Positions 1 through 8,496 of a stretch of 64,000 nucleotides of DNA are shown here, in pieces. The notes below the pieces were generated by a model. That model had not been told where the DNA came from, ran no database searches, and saw nothing but the letters and a program-made list of their open reading frames with translations. How positions within the stretch are numbered: position 1 is the first letter of the stretch; the number at the start of each line of letters is the position of its first letter. The translations under genes and the position numbers were made by a program. The stretch covers positions 245,978 through 309,977 of the forward strand of contig JAGXSZ010000030.1 in the NCBI GenBank assembly GCA_018333515.1, in the 5' to 3' direction. The stretch comes from Actinomycetota bacterium. Lineage in GTDB: Bacteria; Actinomycetota; Aquicultoria; Aquicultorales; Aquicultoraceae.

Positions 1-1
1 T

Positions 2-2839
2 GAACAAGGCGATATTTCGGTCGTCGGCTCTGATGAGCTGGAGTCGACGGCAAAAGAGCATTCCCTAAAGTTCGGGGATGAAGAAATCCGGCAGATTCTA
101 TCGGTGCCCCTCGTCATCTTCGGCAAAGAACTCGGCGCGATACACGCGTTTGAAACCGTTGAGCGTACCTTTACGGCCGAAGAATTGACGATAATGCGCT
201 TCTTTAGCGTGCAAGCCGGAATCGCGATCGACAACGCGCGCCTCTATCGCCAGCTCGAATATAGGGCGAAAGGATTAAAGAGCCTATTTTCGATAAGCCA
301 GAAACTAAACGCATCCCATGACAGCAAATATATCGAGAAATCGATAATCGACGCGGTCGCTGATTTTGCCGAGTCGAAATCGGTCTTCATAGCCCTTTAC
401 GACGAGTCAGAAGATCTCTTCGAGGTCTCGCAAAGCATTTTCGGCGGCGTCGAGCATTATCCCAACGAAAGGTTGGTCCTTGCCGAGCGCAGGCGAGCGA
501 TGATCTTTGAGGAGAGGGAACTCTTTTACATCTCCGACACCGCTGAAGACAGGGGATTGGTCTTAGGGGATGGCTTGATAGAAGAGTACTTCCCATCTTT
601 TCTTGGTATCCCCCTAGTCGTGAAGGACAAGGTCTTAGGCATCCTTGGCATGTCGGCCGATAAAGCGGACAATGAGCAACAGTTCGAAGAGGACTTGGAG
701 TTGTTGCAGATATTTGCCACACAGGCGGCTATCGCGATAGATAATTCGCTTCTGTATGAGGAGACGCAAGCAAGGGCCGAGAATCTCTCAACCGCGCTCG
801 AGGTATCTGAAATCGTTACCAGCGAAATCGACCTGAATTCGATATTCGAGCGCATAGCCCAGGCGTTAGACAAGATGTTCAGTGTCGATAACGGGTGTAT
901 TTTTTTGAGCAATCGCGGCGCGGAAGAACTGGAGCCGGCGTATATCTGGGGTTTGCCGAATACCGCGTTCAAGGAGACCCACCTCTGCCTTACAAGCGAT
1001 TACGCCATAGTGAGAGCGCTCCGTGAAAAACGCCAGATCACTATAGATGATTCGGGTAGCGACAGTTCCGGCGAGAACAAGTGCATCGATTTCGGCGGGG
1101 ATTTCAGGTCGGCTGTGATTATTCCGCTCATCGTAAAAGGTAAATCGCTCGGAGTCATGAAACTCTTTTCTACAGAGAAGGACTACTTCACGCGGGAGCG
1201 GATCATGTCCATAACGTTGTTTACGAACCAGTGCGCGATAGCTATTAGAAACAACCAGCTCTACGGGCGCGTTGTAGAGGAGGAGATAGCGCGGCGCGAG
1301 GCGGAGATATCCATCGAACTCCTCGAAGAGAAAGCGAAGAGTTCAGTTGTTATCGAGGGCACTACTGAAGGTATCTTCATGGTCGACGCGGACTTCAACA
1401 TCGAGTTGTTCAACCCCGCGTTGGAGCGGATGACGGGCAAGAAAGCGCCACGGGTCATAGGAAAGAAGTGTTTCGATGTATTCAAAGATATCTTCGTCGA
1501 GGGAACGGTTTGCGAGCACTGTCCCATGATAACGGGGGAAGCATCGAAGCAGCTGAGCATCAAATCGAACATCCGACTTAAAAGCGGCGAGCTGCGTTAT
1601 GTTCAAATAAGTCATTCGCTGATAGAGCACGAAGGCAAGAGGGCGGCGATAGGCTCGGTGCGCGATATTACAAAAGACCATGAGTTGGAGGTATATCGCC
1701 ATGACCTCAGGGTCGCGACCGAGGTGCAGAACAACTTGTTGCCGCGGACTAAACCTTATGTCAAAGGGCTCGATATCGGCTTTATCTGTAAACCGGCCAA
1801 ACAAATCGGCGGGGACTATTTCGACTTCATACCCCTCGGCAACGACAAGCTCGGTATCGCCATCGGGGATGTTGCGGGCAAAAGCCTACCCGCGGCGCTC
1901 CTGGTTTCGATGCATAAATATATCCTGCGTTCGGCTGCGGCCAACACCGATTCGGTCATTTCGCCGCTCCGTGCGGTAAATCGGATACTGTGGGAGGATA
2001 CCTCGCCCGAGGTCTTTGTTACGACCATCTACGGGGTTTACAATTCGAAGACGTCGACGTTTGCATATGCTAACGCCGGCCATCTGCCGCCTCTTTTAGC
2101 CTCGAAAGGGGTGGTCGAATATCTCTGGGACCCGCAGACTCCGCTGGGAATACGCGAGAGCCTTTTCGTCGACCAAAAGCAAGTAGTGCTGGGAGCCGGT
2201 GATGTTCTGGTACTTCTGAGCGATGGCGTAACCGATATACGCGACAAGCGCGGCGGGTGTTTCGGTTTAGACCGCTTGAAACGGCTTGTTAAGAAAAACG
2301 TGACCTTGGGTGCCCAAAGGCTTACGGATTTGATCTACAGGCGAACCATCGCTTTTTCAGCGGGTGAGCTAAACGACGATTTCACGATAGTTGTTTTAAA
2401 GTCCACCGAGGAGGCGAAAGCGCCGGCTTTGAGCGAGTTCGTCGTGGCCAACAAGCCGGTCGCCGTCAACGATGTCAGGCGTTTCGTCGCGGAAGAACTG
2501 AAAAAAGCGGGCATGCCGCGAATCGACACATCGGACGTGCTGGTCGCGGTCTGCGAGGCTGTGACCAACTCGGTTATGCATGGGCAGTCTCCGGATGGCG
2601 AGAATAACAATATTCGCGTTACATGCGCCTTGGGGGACGATTGCTTTAAGATACGTATCGCCGATAACGGCATAGGCTACAATCCCAACCTTGCCGAGTG
2701 GCGGCCGCCGGATCTGATAAGGGATAGGGGGAGAGGCATTTTCCTCATGCAAGAACTCGTCGACGACATCGACTTTATCGCCACCGACCGAGGGACGGCT
2801 GTCCAGTTGAGTAAGAAAATCGAACTCAATGGTGAATAA
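2..2839 (+). CDS. GAF-PAS-SpoIIE phosphatase-HATPase signalling protein (5' partial)
   Basis: The frame is open to the left edge, so the true start lies outside the window; the first in-frame start inside (GTG, 104) falls within a GAF domain. Counted from 104: the end of one GAF (to about residue 45), two more GAF domains (about 55-220 and 235-390), a PAS domain (about 410-530), a PP2C-type SpoIIE phosphatase (about 550-750, with IGGDYFDF and GDVAGK metal-site motifs) and a C-terminal RsbW-like HATPase (about 770-905, with CEAVTNSVMHG and DNGIGY). Such proteins sense small molecules or redox state and control anti-sigma/anti-anti-sigma partner switching by dephosphorylation. The fused kinase-like domain could phosphorylate the anti-sigma antagonist. 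No partner genes are seen here. It converges on the next gene with a 4-bp gap. Architecture is certain, target unknown. Confidence 0.9.
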   Translation, partial: EQGDISVVGSDELESTAKEHSLKFGDEEIRQILSVPLVIFGKELGAIHAFETVERTFTAEELTIMRFFSVQAGIAIDNARLYRQLEYRAKGLKSLFSISQKLNASHDSKYIEKSIIDAVADFAESKSVFIALYDESEDLFEVSQSIFGGVEHYPNERLVLAERRRAMIFEERELFYISDTAEDRGLVLGDGLIEEYFPSFLGIPLVVKDKVLGILGMSADKADNEQQFEEDLELLQIFATQAAIAIDNSLLYEETQARAENLSTALEVSEIVTSEIDLNSIFERIAQALDKMFSVDNGCIFLSNRGAEELEPAYIWGLPNTAFKETHLCLTSDYAIVRALREKRQITIDDSGSDSSGENKCIDFGGDFRSAVIIPLIVKGKSLGVMKLFSTEKDYFTRERIMSITLFTNQCAIAIRNNQLYGRVVEEEIARREAEISIELLEEKAKSSVVIEGTTEGIFMVDADFNIELFNPALERMTGKKAPRVIGKKCFDVFKDIFVEGTVCEHCPMITGEASKQLSIKSNIRLKSGELRYVQISHSLIEHEGKRAAIGSVRDITKDHELEVYRHDLRVATEVQNNLLPRTKPYVKGLDIGFICKPAKQIGGDYFDFIPLGNDKLGIAIGDVAGKSLPAALLVSMHKYILRSAAANTDSVISPLRAVNRILWEDTSPEVFVTTIYGVYNSKTSTFAYANAGHLPPLLASKGVVEYLWDPQTPLGIRESLFVDQKQVVLGAGDVLVLLSDGVTDIRDKRGGCFGLDRLKRLVKKNVTLGAQRLTDLIYRRTIAFSAGELNDDFTIVVLKSTEEAKAPALSEFVVANKPVAVNDVRRFVAEELKKAGMPRIDTSDVLVAVCEAVTNSVMHGQSPDGENNNIRVTCALGDDCFKIRIADNGIGYNPNLAEWRPPDLIRDRGRGIFLMQELVDDIDFIATDRGTAVQLSKKIELNGE

Positions 2840-2843
2840 GCGG

Positions 2844-3527
2844 TTACGCGAGCCTGTCCTTGATGAGCCGGATTATCTCACTTCTCATTCGCGGGCTTAA
2901 CTCGTCCAGCGATAGTTCGACATTGAACTTTATCTTCATGCCCTTGTCGTCCGCAACCGGTTCGAGGACTGTCGAAACCGGTATCGTCGGCATCTGTACC
3001 GGTACACTTTCGGGTAGAAGCGGTGTTTCGTTTAAGATAAAGCGATCGCTTGAGTTCTTCTCGATAAAATCGGCCGTGAGTAGCCAGTCTATCAGGACGG
3101 CTGCCTTTTCTTTGTTGAGATCGACATCGGGAAGTTTCGCTTCGACGAGCATTCTTTGAACCAGCGAATCTTTATCGACTGCGCCCACCAGGCGTAAGAG
3201 TTCGCGTATGAATGAGCCGAACCATGTTTCGGCGACTAGCGCCCGCAGCCGCTCCTGGGCGGAATAGTTCTCCCCGTCCGCGAAGTAGTTGATTATTCGC
3301 ACCGCTTCTTTTGTGGGCCGGTATTTATGGCCCTCTTTGATGAGCAGGCCGATATCGACTAAGAAGCGGTGGCATTTTGAAATCCGGTCGCTTTTGACCG
3401 GAGAGAGCGCTTTTATTTCTTCGATTCTAACCGGATTCGCGCCGTCACCGCTTTTCTGAACATAGATCTTAACGAGCGAAAGCTGGTTTTGCGCCGAAAC
3501 CTCGTTGGTCGGGAGCGAATATCTCAT
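2844..3527 (-). CDS. hypothetical protein with winged-helix-like N-terminus
   Basis: A 227-residue protein I do not recognise as a named family. The N-terminal 80 residues (start MRYSLPTNEV) read like a winged helix: helices around 15-55, then a GLLIKEGHKYRPT turn resembling a beta wing. The middle is helical (about 85-165). The C-terminal 40 residues, after a Pro/Val-rich linker (about 170-185), form a short beta-then-helix segment (KIKFNVELSLDELSP). There is no signal peptide or membrane segment, so it is cytosolic. The start at 3527 is the only sensible one. It lies tail-to-tail with the SpoIIE phosphatase. A DNA-binding regulator is possible but unproven. Confidence 0.6.
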   Translation of the reverse strand: MRYSLPTNEVSAQNQLSLVKIYVQKSGDGANPVRIEEIKALSPVKSDRISKCHRFLVDIGLLIKEGHKYRPTKEAVRIINYFADGENYSAQERLRALVAETWFGSFIRELLRLVGAVDKDSLVQRMLVEAKLPDVDLNKEKAAVLIDWLLTADFIEKNSSDRFILNETPLLPESVPVQMPTIPVSTVLEPVADDKGMKIKFNVELSLDELSPRMRSEIIRLIKDRLA

Positions 3528-3695
3528 AATGACACCCGTCTTAGAGTAGCGTGCGCTAAATTAATAATAGCGTGTCGCGAATTTCTTACCCGCTATTATA
3601 TCAAAGATAAACCGCGAAACGTCAATATTTAGTCGGTGCGCGGGCAAAAACATCGATCATCATGGCTATCGAACGCGTATCGAATGGTAGCTAGC

Positions 3696-3807
3696 CGGCA
3701 GAATAATAGTGCGCGCCATGGTTTAATGCGCAACTTTAAAAGTAGGCGCGGCTAATCTGACGATGTCGCGGCAGAATAATAGTGCGCGCCATGGTTTAAT
3801 GCGCAAC
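3696..3807. repeat. two 39-bp perfect direct repeats before tRNA-Pro
   Basis: Bases 3696-3734 and 3769-3807 are identical over 39 bp, with a 73-bp period. Each copy contains GCGCGCCATGG and ends TTTAATGCGCAAC. The second copy runs into the region just upstream of the tRNA-Pro -10 box. I see no coding capacity. It could be a local duplication or a scar left by integration next to the tRNA gene. Confidence 0.85.
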
Positions 3808-3823
3808 CGAGATTTGCTATAAT
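3795..3823 (+). promoter_or_regulatory. probable tRNA-Pro promoter
   Basis: A perfect TATAAT lies at 3818-3823, with a weak -35 (TTTAAT, 3795-3800) 17 bp upstream. Transcription would begin near 3830, about 12 nt before the tRNA. The -35 lies inside the second 39-bp direct repeat. Confidence 0.55.
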
Positions 3824-3841
3824 GTTGCTGCATTACATATA

Positions 3842-3915
3842 CGGGGCGTAGCGCAGTTTGGTAGCGCACACGGCTGGGGGTCGTGTGGTCGCAGGTTCAA
3901 ATCCTGTCGCCCCGA
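3842..3915 (+). tRNA. tRNA-Pro (anticodon GGG)
   Basis: A full cloverleaf can be folded by eye. The acceptor arm CGGGGCG (3842-3848) pairs with CGCCCCG (3908-3914), and A3915 is the discriminator. The D arm GCGCAGTTTGGTAGCGC is standard. The anticodon stem CACGG/TCGTG closes the loop CTGGGGG, giving anticodon GGG. The T arm carries GGTTCAAATCC. The 3' CCA is not encoded (CAA follows). Confidence 0.95.
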
Positions 3916-3924
3916 CAAAGTTTG

Positions 3925-3960
3925 GGCCTTGTGAAACATGCTTTCGCAGGGCCTCTTCTT
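3925..3960 (+). terminator. possible terminator after tRNA-Pro
   Basis: A 10-bp stem with G-U pairs, GGCCTTGTGA (3925-3934) against TCGCAGGGCC (3944-3953), with a 10-nt loop, is followed by a T-rich stretch (TCTTCTTTCG). It is placed right after the tRNA. Confidence 0.45.
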
Positions 3961-4055
3961 TCGTGGGGTAATTTTTTGGTCTTGGCTCGCGCAGCTATAG
4001 GCCATGGTAGTATGGGTATAAATAACAGCAGAGCAGTTAAGCCCTGTATAAGCTA

Positions 4056-4084
4056 TTGACACGATACCCTACGGGGTATATGAT
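4056..4084 (+). promoter_or_regulatory. dsrEFH promoter with CsoR/CstR-like operator
   Basis: TTGACA (4056-4061), a 17-bp spacer and TATGAT (4079-4084) make a strong sigma-70-type promoter. The spacer holds the palindrome ATACCCTACGGGGTAT (4064-4079), which overlaps the -10. This matches the known ATACCC..GGGTAT operators of CsoR-family repressors, including the persulfide sensor CstR. Binding there would block RNA polymerase. Control of dsrEFH by sulfide or persulfide is an inference; no csoR/cstR gene lies in the window. Confidence 0.7.
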
Positions 4085-4185
4085 AAGATATCATAAGTAT
4101 AGTTTTTGCGTATTCGACACCGGCTCGATAGAGGGCCAAGTCTTTGCGGCAACGTAGATTTAACCATGTGGAAGGAGCGATGAGT

Positions 4186-4545
4186 ATGAAGTTCGGCGTT
4201 TTGGTTCAGGAGGGTCCGTATCAGCACGAGTCTTCCGACAGCGCCTATCAGTTCGTCAAAGCCGCTATGGAAAAAGGGCACGAAATCGTAGGCGTCTTCT
4301 TTTATCACGACGGAGTTATCAATGCCACGAAATTGACCGACCCCCAGCAGGATGACCGCAATGTCGTCAAAAGATGGTCCGGGCTGTCCGAAAAGGGCAT
4401 CGACTTAATCGTCTGTATCGCCGCCGCGAAGCGCAGGGGTATCAACGACGACGTATTAGCCCCGGGCTTTAGGATATCGGGTCTCGGCCAATTGACGGAG
4501 ATGGCTATCAATGCGGACAGGTTTGTCACATTTGGAGCTTCTTAG
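4186..4545 (+). CDS. dsrE: sulfur-relay protein DsrE (TusD-like)
   Basis: DsrE/TusD family, the sulfur-carrying subunit of the DsrE2F2H2 hexamer that passes persulfide sulfur to DsrC/TusE. The protein has the family N-terminus (KFGVLVQEGPY) and the motif VCIAAAKRRG, whose Cys (residue 77 from this start) is the persulfide-carrying Cys (Cys78 in Allochromatium DsrE). An ATG at 4180 is also in frame. However, GAAGGAG (4171-4177) is spaced 8 nt from ATG 4186 and only 2 nt from 4180, so 4186 is preferred. It is first in a three-gene operon with dsrF and dsrH. The active Cys points to real sulfur transfer, more typical of sulfur oxidisers than of plain sulfate reducers. Confidence 0.9.
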   Translation: MKFGVLVQEGPYQHESSDSAYQFVKAAMEKGHEIVGVFFYHDGVINATKLTDPQQDDRNVVKRWSGLSEKGIDLIVCIAAAKRRGINDDVLAPGFRISGLGQLTEMAINADRFVTFGAS

Positions 4546-4554
4546 ACAGAAAGG

Positions 4555-4932
4555 ATGGATAACCTCTTGAGCGATATGAGAAAGATCATGATTATGATGC
4601 GTAAAGCACCATACGGGACGATATACTCATTTGAGGGCCTAGAATCGGTATTGATTATGGGCGCGTACGAGCAGGATATCACGATGATATTCATCGACGA
4701 CGGCGTCTATTCGATAAAGAAGGGGATGGACACCTCAGCGGTAGGCATTAAAGATTTCTCGCCGACATTTAGGGTTCTTGAGATGTACGATATCGAGAAG
4801 CTCTATGTGGACAGGGAATCGATGGAGGCCAGGGGCTTGACGGCGGATGACTTGATTGTCGGGGCCGAAGTGGTCGACACAGAGACCATAACCAAGCTTA
4901 TGGAAGAGCAAGACGTGGTATTGCCGTTTTAG
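4555..4932 (+). CDS. dsrF: sulfur-relay protein DsrF (TusC-like)
   Basis: DsrE/DsrF family, the structural TusC-like subunit of the DsrEFH complex. The family core is seen in MMRKAPYGTIYSFEGLESVLIM and in the FIDDGVYSIKKG segment. It begins 9 bp after dsrE. The start at 4555 follows AAAGG very closely. ATG 4576 (MRKIMIMMRKAPYG) gives an N-terminus closer to family members and may be the real start. No reactive Cys is present, as usual for this subunit. Confidence 0.85.
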   Translation: MDNLLSDMRKIMIMMRKAPYGTIYSFEGLESVLIMGAYEQDITMIFIDDGVYSIKKGMDTSAVGIKDFSPTFRVLEMYDIEKLYVDRESMEARGLTADDLIVGAEVVDTETITKLMEEQDVVLPF

Positions 4933-4976
4933 TGACGGTTTTAAGTGTTAATTCTAGTCGGAGATGAGGAGGCACG

Positions 4977-5270
4977 ATGCTTCATTTAGTAAATAGGTCG
5001 CCATATGTTTCAACCAGCCTGGACAGTTGCGTCAAATTCGCCAAGAAAGGCTCGCCGATTCTGCTCATAGAGGACGCGGTCTACGGAGCGATGGCGGGAA
5101 CCGCGCTCGAGAAAAAGATGGAGTCCATCATGAAGGACTTTACTGTTTATGCTTTAAAAGAAGACCTTTTGGCGCGGGGCGTGGTTAACGTCATTGCCGG
5201 GATCAAAGAGGTAGACTACACCGGGTTTGTCGACCTTGTCGAAGAGCATAAACCGACGACCTGGACCTAG
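4977..5270 (+). CDS. dsrH: sulfur-relay protein DsrH (TusB-like)
   Basis: A 97-residue DsrH/TusB family protein, third subunit of DsrEFH. The N-terminus LVNRSPYVSTSLDSCVKFA aligns with the family. Cys18 corresponds to the conserved DsrH Cys (Cys20 in Allochromatium). The motif LIEDAVYGA follows. It has a good Shine-Dalgarno (GATGAGGAGG) and starts 44 bp after dsrF. It ends 3 bp before the convergent BPL_N gene. Complete operon dsrE-dsrF-dsrH. Confidence 0.9.
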   Translation: MLHLVNRSPYVSTSLDSCVKFAKKGSPILLIEDAVYGAMAGTALEKKMESIMKDFTVYALKEDLLARGVVNVIAGIKEVDYTGFVDLVEEHKPTTWT

Positions 5271-5273
5271 GTT

Positions 5274-6599
5274 TTATCGCCTTCGAAGAAGCGTGAGCAC
5301 CAACTCGTCTATCTTGTCGAGGATGTCCTTGAAGGGACCACCAAAGCTCTTCGTGTTTGAAAAAAGCTTTTCCCTCAAGGCCCGTATCTCGGGGTCGTCG
5401 CTTTTTAGCGGTGTGATATATCCTTGCCCGATAGCTCTTTCTTCAAGTTCGAGCAGCTTTTTGGCGTCGTCGGCAAAGGATAAGACTCGCGGGTAGGCTT
5501 CTTCGAGCGCGCTCCCAAGATGTATATTATTCCCGGTCTCTTCCGCCACCAGCTCGGAGAGCGCTCGCAGCATGATAAAGAGCGTGCAATATTCGATGCC
5601 CCTGACACCGCGCCGCCACTGGATAATCCAAGGGTTTCTCCAAAACCACAGACCGAGCTTCTCACCGAAACCTATGAGGTCGAGCGCGGTAGCCTCTAAG
5701 GCTTGGGCCGCGGTGACGGCTTTTGTGCTATCACCGGTGACAGGGGAGGGTGCGGCTTTGGCTTGGCCGCTCGGCGCGTGCTTTTTCGACAGCGGGCTTT
5801 TGCCTGCCCCGAGATATGAGAGCATGTTAAGGAGGACGGCGTGCCCCAGGCTGTCGCCGGGTGTCTCGAAGTGGAGGTAGGATAAGAGCACTCTGCCGTC
5901 ACCGTAGGTCGTCTCGATAACCGCCGGTTCGCCTTGGATGCGCGCCGGGTTCAAGTTGGTTCGGTACTCACGTTCATGTTTATCCCAGTCGACCGAAGGC
6001 TCGACCATCAGGTCGGCTACGTATGAGCCGGCTTGCGCGCCCCCATAGCGCGCGAGGGTTTTGACGCGGGCGGTTTCCTCAACTGAGAACATGCCGGGCC
6101 ACCAGGCGTAAAAAGAGCTTCCTTCAGCTATGCCGTCCCATATCGGGTGGTCTGACGCAAGCTCCCTAAGCTCGATTTTACCGCTAAAGCTCGGTACGCG
6201 CGCGTCCGTCGGTTTTCTGCCGACCGGCGCGAGCGCCAGCCCGTTCTCATGCGCGAGCGCCAGCCCGGCGCCGCCGCAAAAACCGAGATAGGAACCGCCG
6301 TTACCGACAAAGCTGCGAATGCGCTCAACACCGTTTGCCTGAAGCGCTTTGATTTTATTGCTCGCCCAACCACCGGGAACGAATAGTATTTCATAGGAGT
6401 CGAGCGCGCCGTCCCTGATATCGGCGGCGGCCACAAGGTCGAAATCGGCGCCGGCCGCGCTCAACGTCTCGTAGGCGATAAGTCCCCAAAGAAACGATTC
6501 ATCCCAGAAGAGTGCTGTCTTCGCGCTCGACTTCGCGTTTGTTTCCGCAATGCTATCGGCGATCGTCTTTGCTCTGTCGCTTGGTGCGGAGTCTGTCAA
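5274..6599 (-). CDS. BPL_N domain, class I glutamine amidotransferase-like protein
   Basis: A 441-residue protein. Residues about 28-270 form a class I glutamine amidotransferase-like fold of the BPL_N (biotin-protein-ligase N-terminal-like) type. There is a VPGG turn, and the nucleophile elbow GFCGGAG provides a Cys. HPIWDG, the YAWWPG segment and late SYLHFETPGDSLGH are typical of this group. A low-complexity linker (about 275-310) precedes a helical C-terminal region (about 315-440) of unknown function containing a Trp/Arg-rich stretch (LWFWRNPWIIQWRRG). Substrate unknown; the family acts on amidated or peptide substrates in poorly defined pathways. Tail-to-tail with dsrH. Confidence 0.7.
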   Translation of the reverse strand: MTDSAPSDRAKTIADSIAETNAKSSAKTALFWDESFLWGLIAYETLSAAGADFDLVAAADIRDGALDSYEILFVPGGWASNKIKALQANGVERIRSFVGNGGSYLGFCGGAGLALAHENGLALAPVGRKPTDARVPSFSGKIELRELASDHPIWDGIAEGSSFYAWWPGMFSVEETARVKTLARYGGAQAGSYVADLMVEPSVDWDKHEREYRTNLNPARIQGEPAVIETTYGDGRVLLSYLHFETPGDSLGHAVLLNMLSYLGAGKSPLSKKHAPSGQAKAAPSPVTGDSTKAVTAAQALEATALDLIGFGEKLGLWFWRNPWIIQWRRGVRGIEYCTLFIMLRALSELVAEETGNNIHLGSALEEAYPRVLSFADDAKKLLELEERAIGQGYITPLKSDDPEIRALREKLFSNTKSFGGPFKDILDKIDELVLTLLRRR

Positions 6600-6754
6600 C
6601 GGTCTTCTCCGGGTCCACGATTATCGGCGATAACGCCCATCATCAGTATCATCATCGGCTTGCCCTCTGATTATAAAAGATAAGGCCGCTCTCGCGGCCC
6701 TTATCTTAATGTTTTAACGCTAACGCGACGAATAAGTTTGCCGCAATCGAATTA

Positions 6755-7990
6755 CTATTCGTGATCGATGTCCTTGCCGCAGAACGGCATCGACGACTCG
6801 CCCATGTGGCGTCCTGGGAGAAGAGCCGCCCAATAGAGATAGCTAAACGCCTTCTTGCCATACCAGTTCGCCCTGGTGTCTTTGAGTAGCGACATCGGAC
6901 CCCACGCGTATGGGAATTTGCCGTGTTGCGGCTCGACTTTGTAGTTGAAGTCGATTAGTACGGAGCTTCCAGCCCCGGTAACTATAAATCAGGTCGCATG
7001 GCCGTCGAACATCGGCATCGCCTCACCCCCGCAAATCTCGCTGAGGATGTTGTAAAGGACGACTTCCACCTCGTAGTGGACGACCGAGCCCGCTTTCGAA
7101 GTCGGGACGTTGGTGGCGTCACCTAAAACATAGACGTTGTCGTGCTTCTTCGCTTTCAGGGTGTGGTGGTCGGTCGGGACATAACCCATGCCGTCGTCGA
7201 TACCGGAGTCGCTGATGGCTTTGTCTCCGATTGTAGTTGGAATCGAGACGAGCAGGTCATAATTGATGCGCTCGCTCGCCTGCAAGTTCTCTATCCACTT
7301 CTCGTCGCCGTTCGCCAAGCCGAGGCCGAAGTTAGCCGTGATATTGATATTCTTCTCCTCGGCTATCTTTGTCAGTACCTTGGTCGCTTTAGGCTTGGTA
7401 AACGCGCCCGGGCCCGGCGTTACAAAATGGATGTCGACTTTGTCGCGCATCTTTCTAGTCTTAAAATACCAGTCGGCCAGGAACGCGAACTCAAGAGGCG
7501 CCACCGGGCACTTGATGGGGAGAGACGAGATGTCGACAACGAGCTTGCCGCCTTGGAACTCCTTGAGCGCTCTGCCAAGCTGTATCGAGCTATCTAAGTC
7601 ATAGAAGGTAAAGACGTCGTTGCCCATCGCTTCGGCGAGGCCGTCATCTTGAGTCGGATCCGGGCTGCAACCCGTGCTGATGACCATAAAATCATATTCG
7701 AAGTTTGTGCCGCTCTTCGTAGAGACCTTTTTGTTCTCGGTATCAATATTAGTAATCTCATCCATTACGAAATTGATACCGGGTTTGATGTACTTGTTTC
7801 TCGGCTTAACGATCTTTTTCGGGTCGTCGAGGCCGAACGGGATCAACAGCATGCTCGGCTGATAGATGTGCCGGTTATCTCTGTCGATAACGGTGATGTT
7901 CCAATTCTCCGTTGAGAGTTCATGTCTGAGTTTGTTGGCGATCATCGTTCCGCCGTTGCCGCCTCCAAGAATCAGAATGTTTTTTGCCAT
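6755..7990 (-). CDS. sqr: sulfide:quinone oxidoreductase with in-frame TGA (predicted selenocysteine)
   Basis: FAD-dependent SQR that oxidises sulfide to polysulfide or sulfur and reduces membrane quinone. The N-terminal GGGNGGT Rossmann motif (about 9-15), STGCSPD with Cys108, KCPVAPLEFAF with Cys161 and YVLGDATNVPTSKAG (FAD site) are all visible. After residue 333 (FDGHAT) a TGA (6989-6991) interrupts the frame. Reading continues for 77 more codons of perfectly family-like sequence (FIVTGAGSSVLIDFNYKVEP ... GKDIDHE) to TAG at 6755-6757, giving 411 residues, the normal SQR size. The TGA sits where SQRs carry the third catalytic Cys (equivalent to Cys356 of Acidithiobacillus SQR). A SECIS-like hairpin follows. 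Alternative: a nonsense mutation yielding a truncated 333-residue product. Selenocysteine insertion is an inference. Confidence 0.85.
6961..6991 (-). promoter_or_regulatory. TGA codon plus bacterial SECIS-like hairpin in sqr
   Basis: On the coding strand the TGA (6989-6991) is followed after 18 nt by the apical loop GGA of a 7-bp hairpin, CGGGGCU-GGA-AGCUCCG (6977 to 6961). A lower helix TAGT/ACTA can form below a small internal loop. Known bacterial SECIS rules ask for a stem-loop just downstream of UGA, an apical loop roughly 16-37 nt away, and a G among the first two loop bases. All are met. Recoding remains to be shown. Confidence 0.65.
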
Positions 7991-8461
7991 CTTACATCTC
8001 CTTCTGCTTAATAAAGGGCATATGAGACCCGCGTCTCACTTACGCTACCGCTCCTTAAAAGACCGAACTATGCGATTTGTCTAGCAAGCACAGGCTAATA
8101 AGGTTCTTTCCGCGGAAAACCCCGCCACCTCCGTTCGCTTAGTTTGAAACCTAAACCGGCTAGGCGCCCGAGGACAAAAGTCATCACACGCCGACATCGA
8201 ATACCTGAGCAAGTCCGCCGTATTTATTAATTACCCCATTTGCATCCATCAAATTCCAATACAATATTTATGTTAAAGAAGCGATCATTTCCTAAGTTTC
8301 GGATTTGACGTAATGCCGATTTAGATAACGATCGATTCGAATGTCGTGTCGTCCGTGCTTGATACAAAATCGAGCCGTGCTCGTTGAAGCGACGGTACCG
8401 ACGTTGCCGCGAAAACCGGTTTAACATATTCGTGTAAAGCGGGCATGCGCACAACTTCTAT

Positions 8462-8496
8462 TATAGCATAGAGCGTAATATGCGCTCTATGCTATA
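8462..8496. repeat. 14-bp perfect inverted repeat
   Basis: TATAGCATAGAGCG (8462-8475) is repeated inverted at 8483-8496 with a 7-bp centre. It could form a strong hairpin on either strand. There is no T-run, so it is not a clear terminator; an operator or a mobile-element remnant is possible. Confidence 0.75.

Noticed and set aside
8227..8454. 75-residue minus-strand frame between sqr and tusA
   Set aside because: No Shine-Dalgarno, basic and low-similarity composition, and no operon context.
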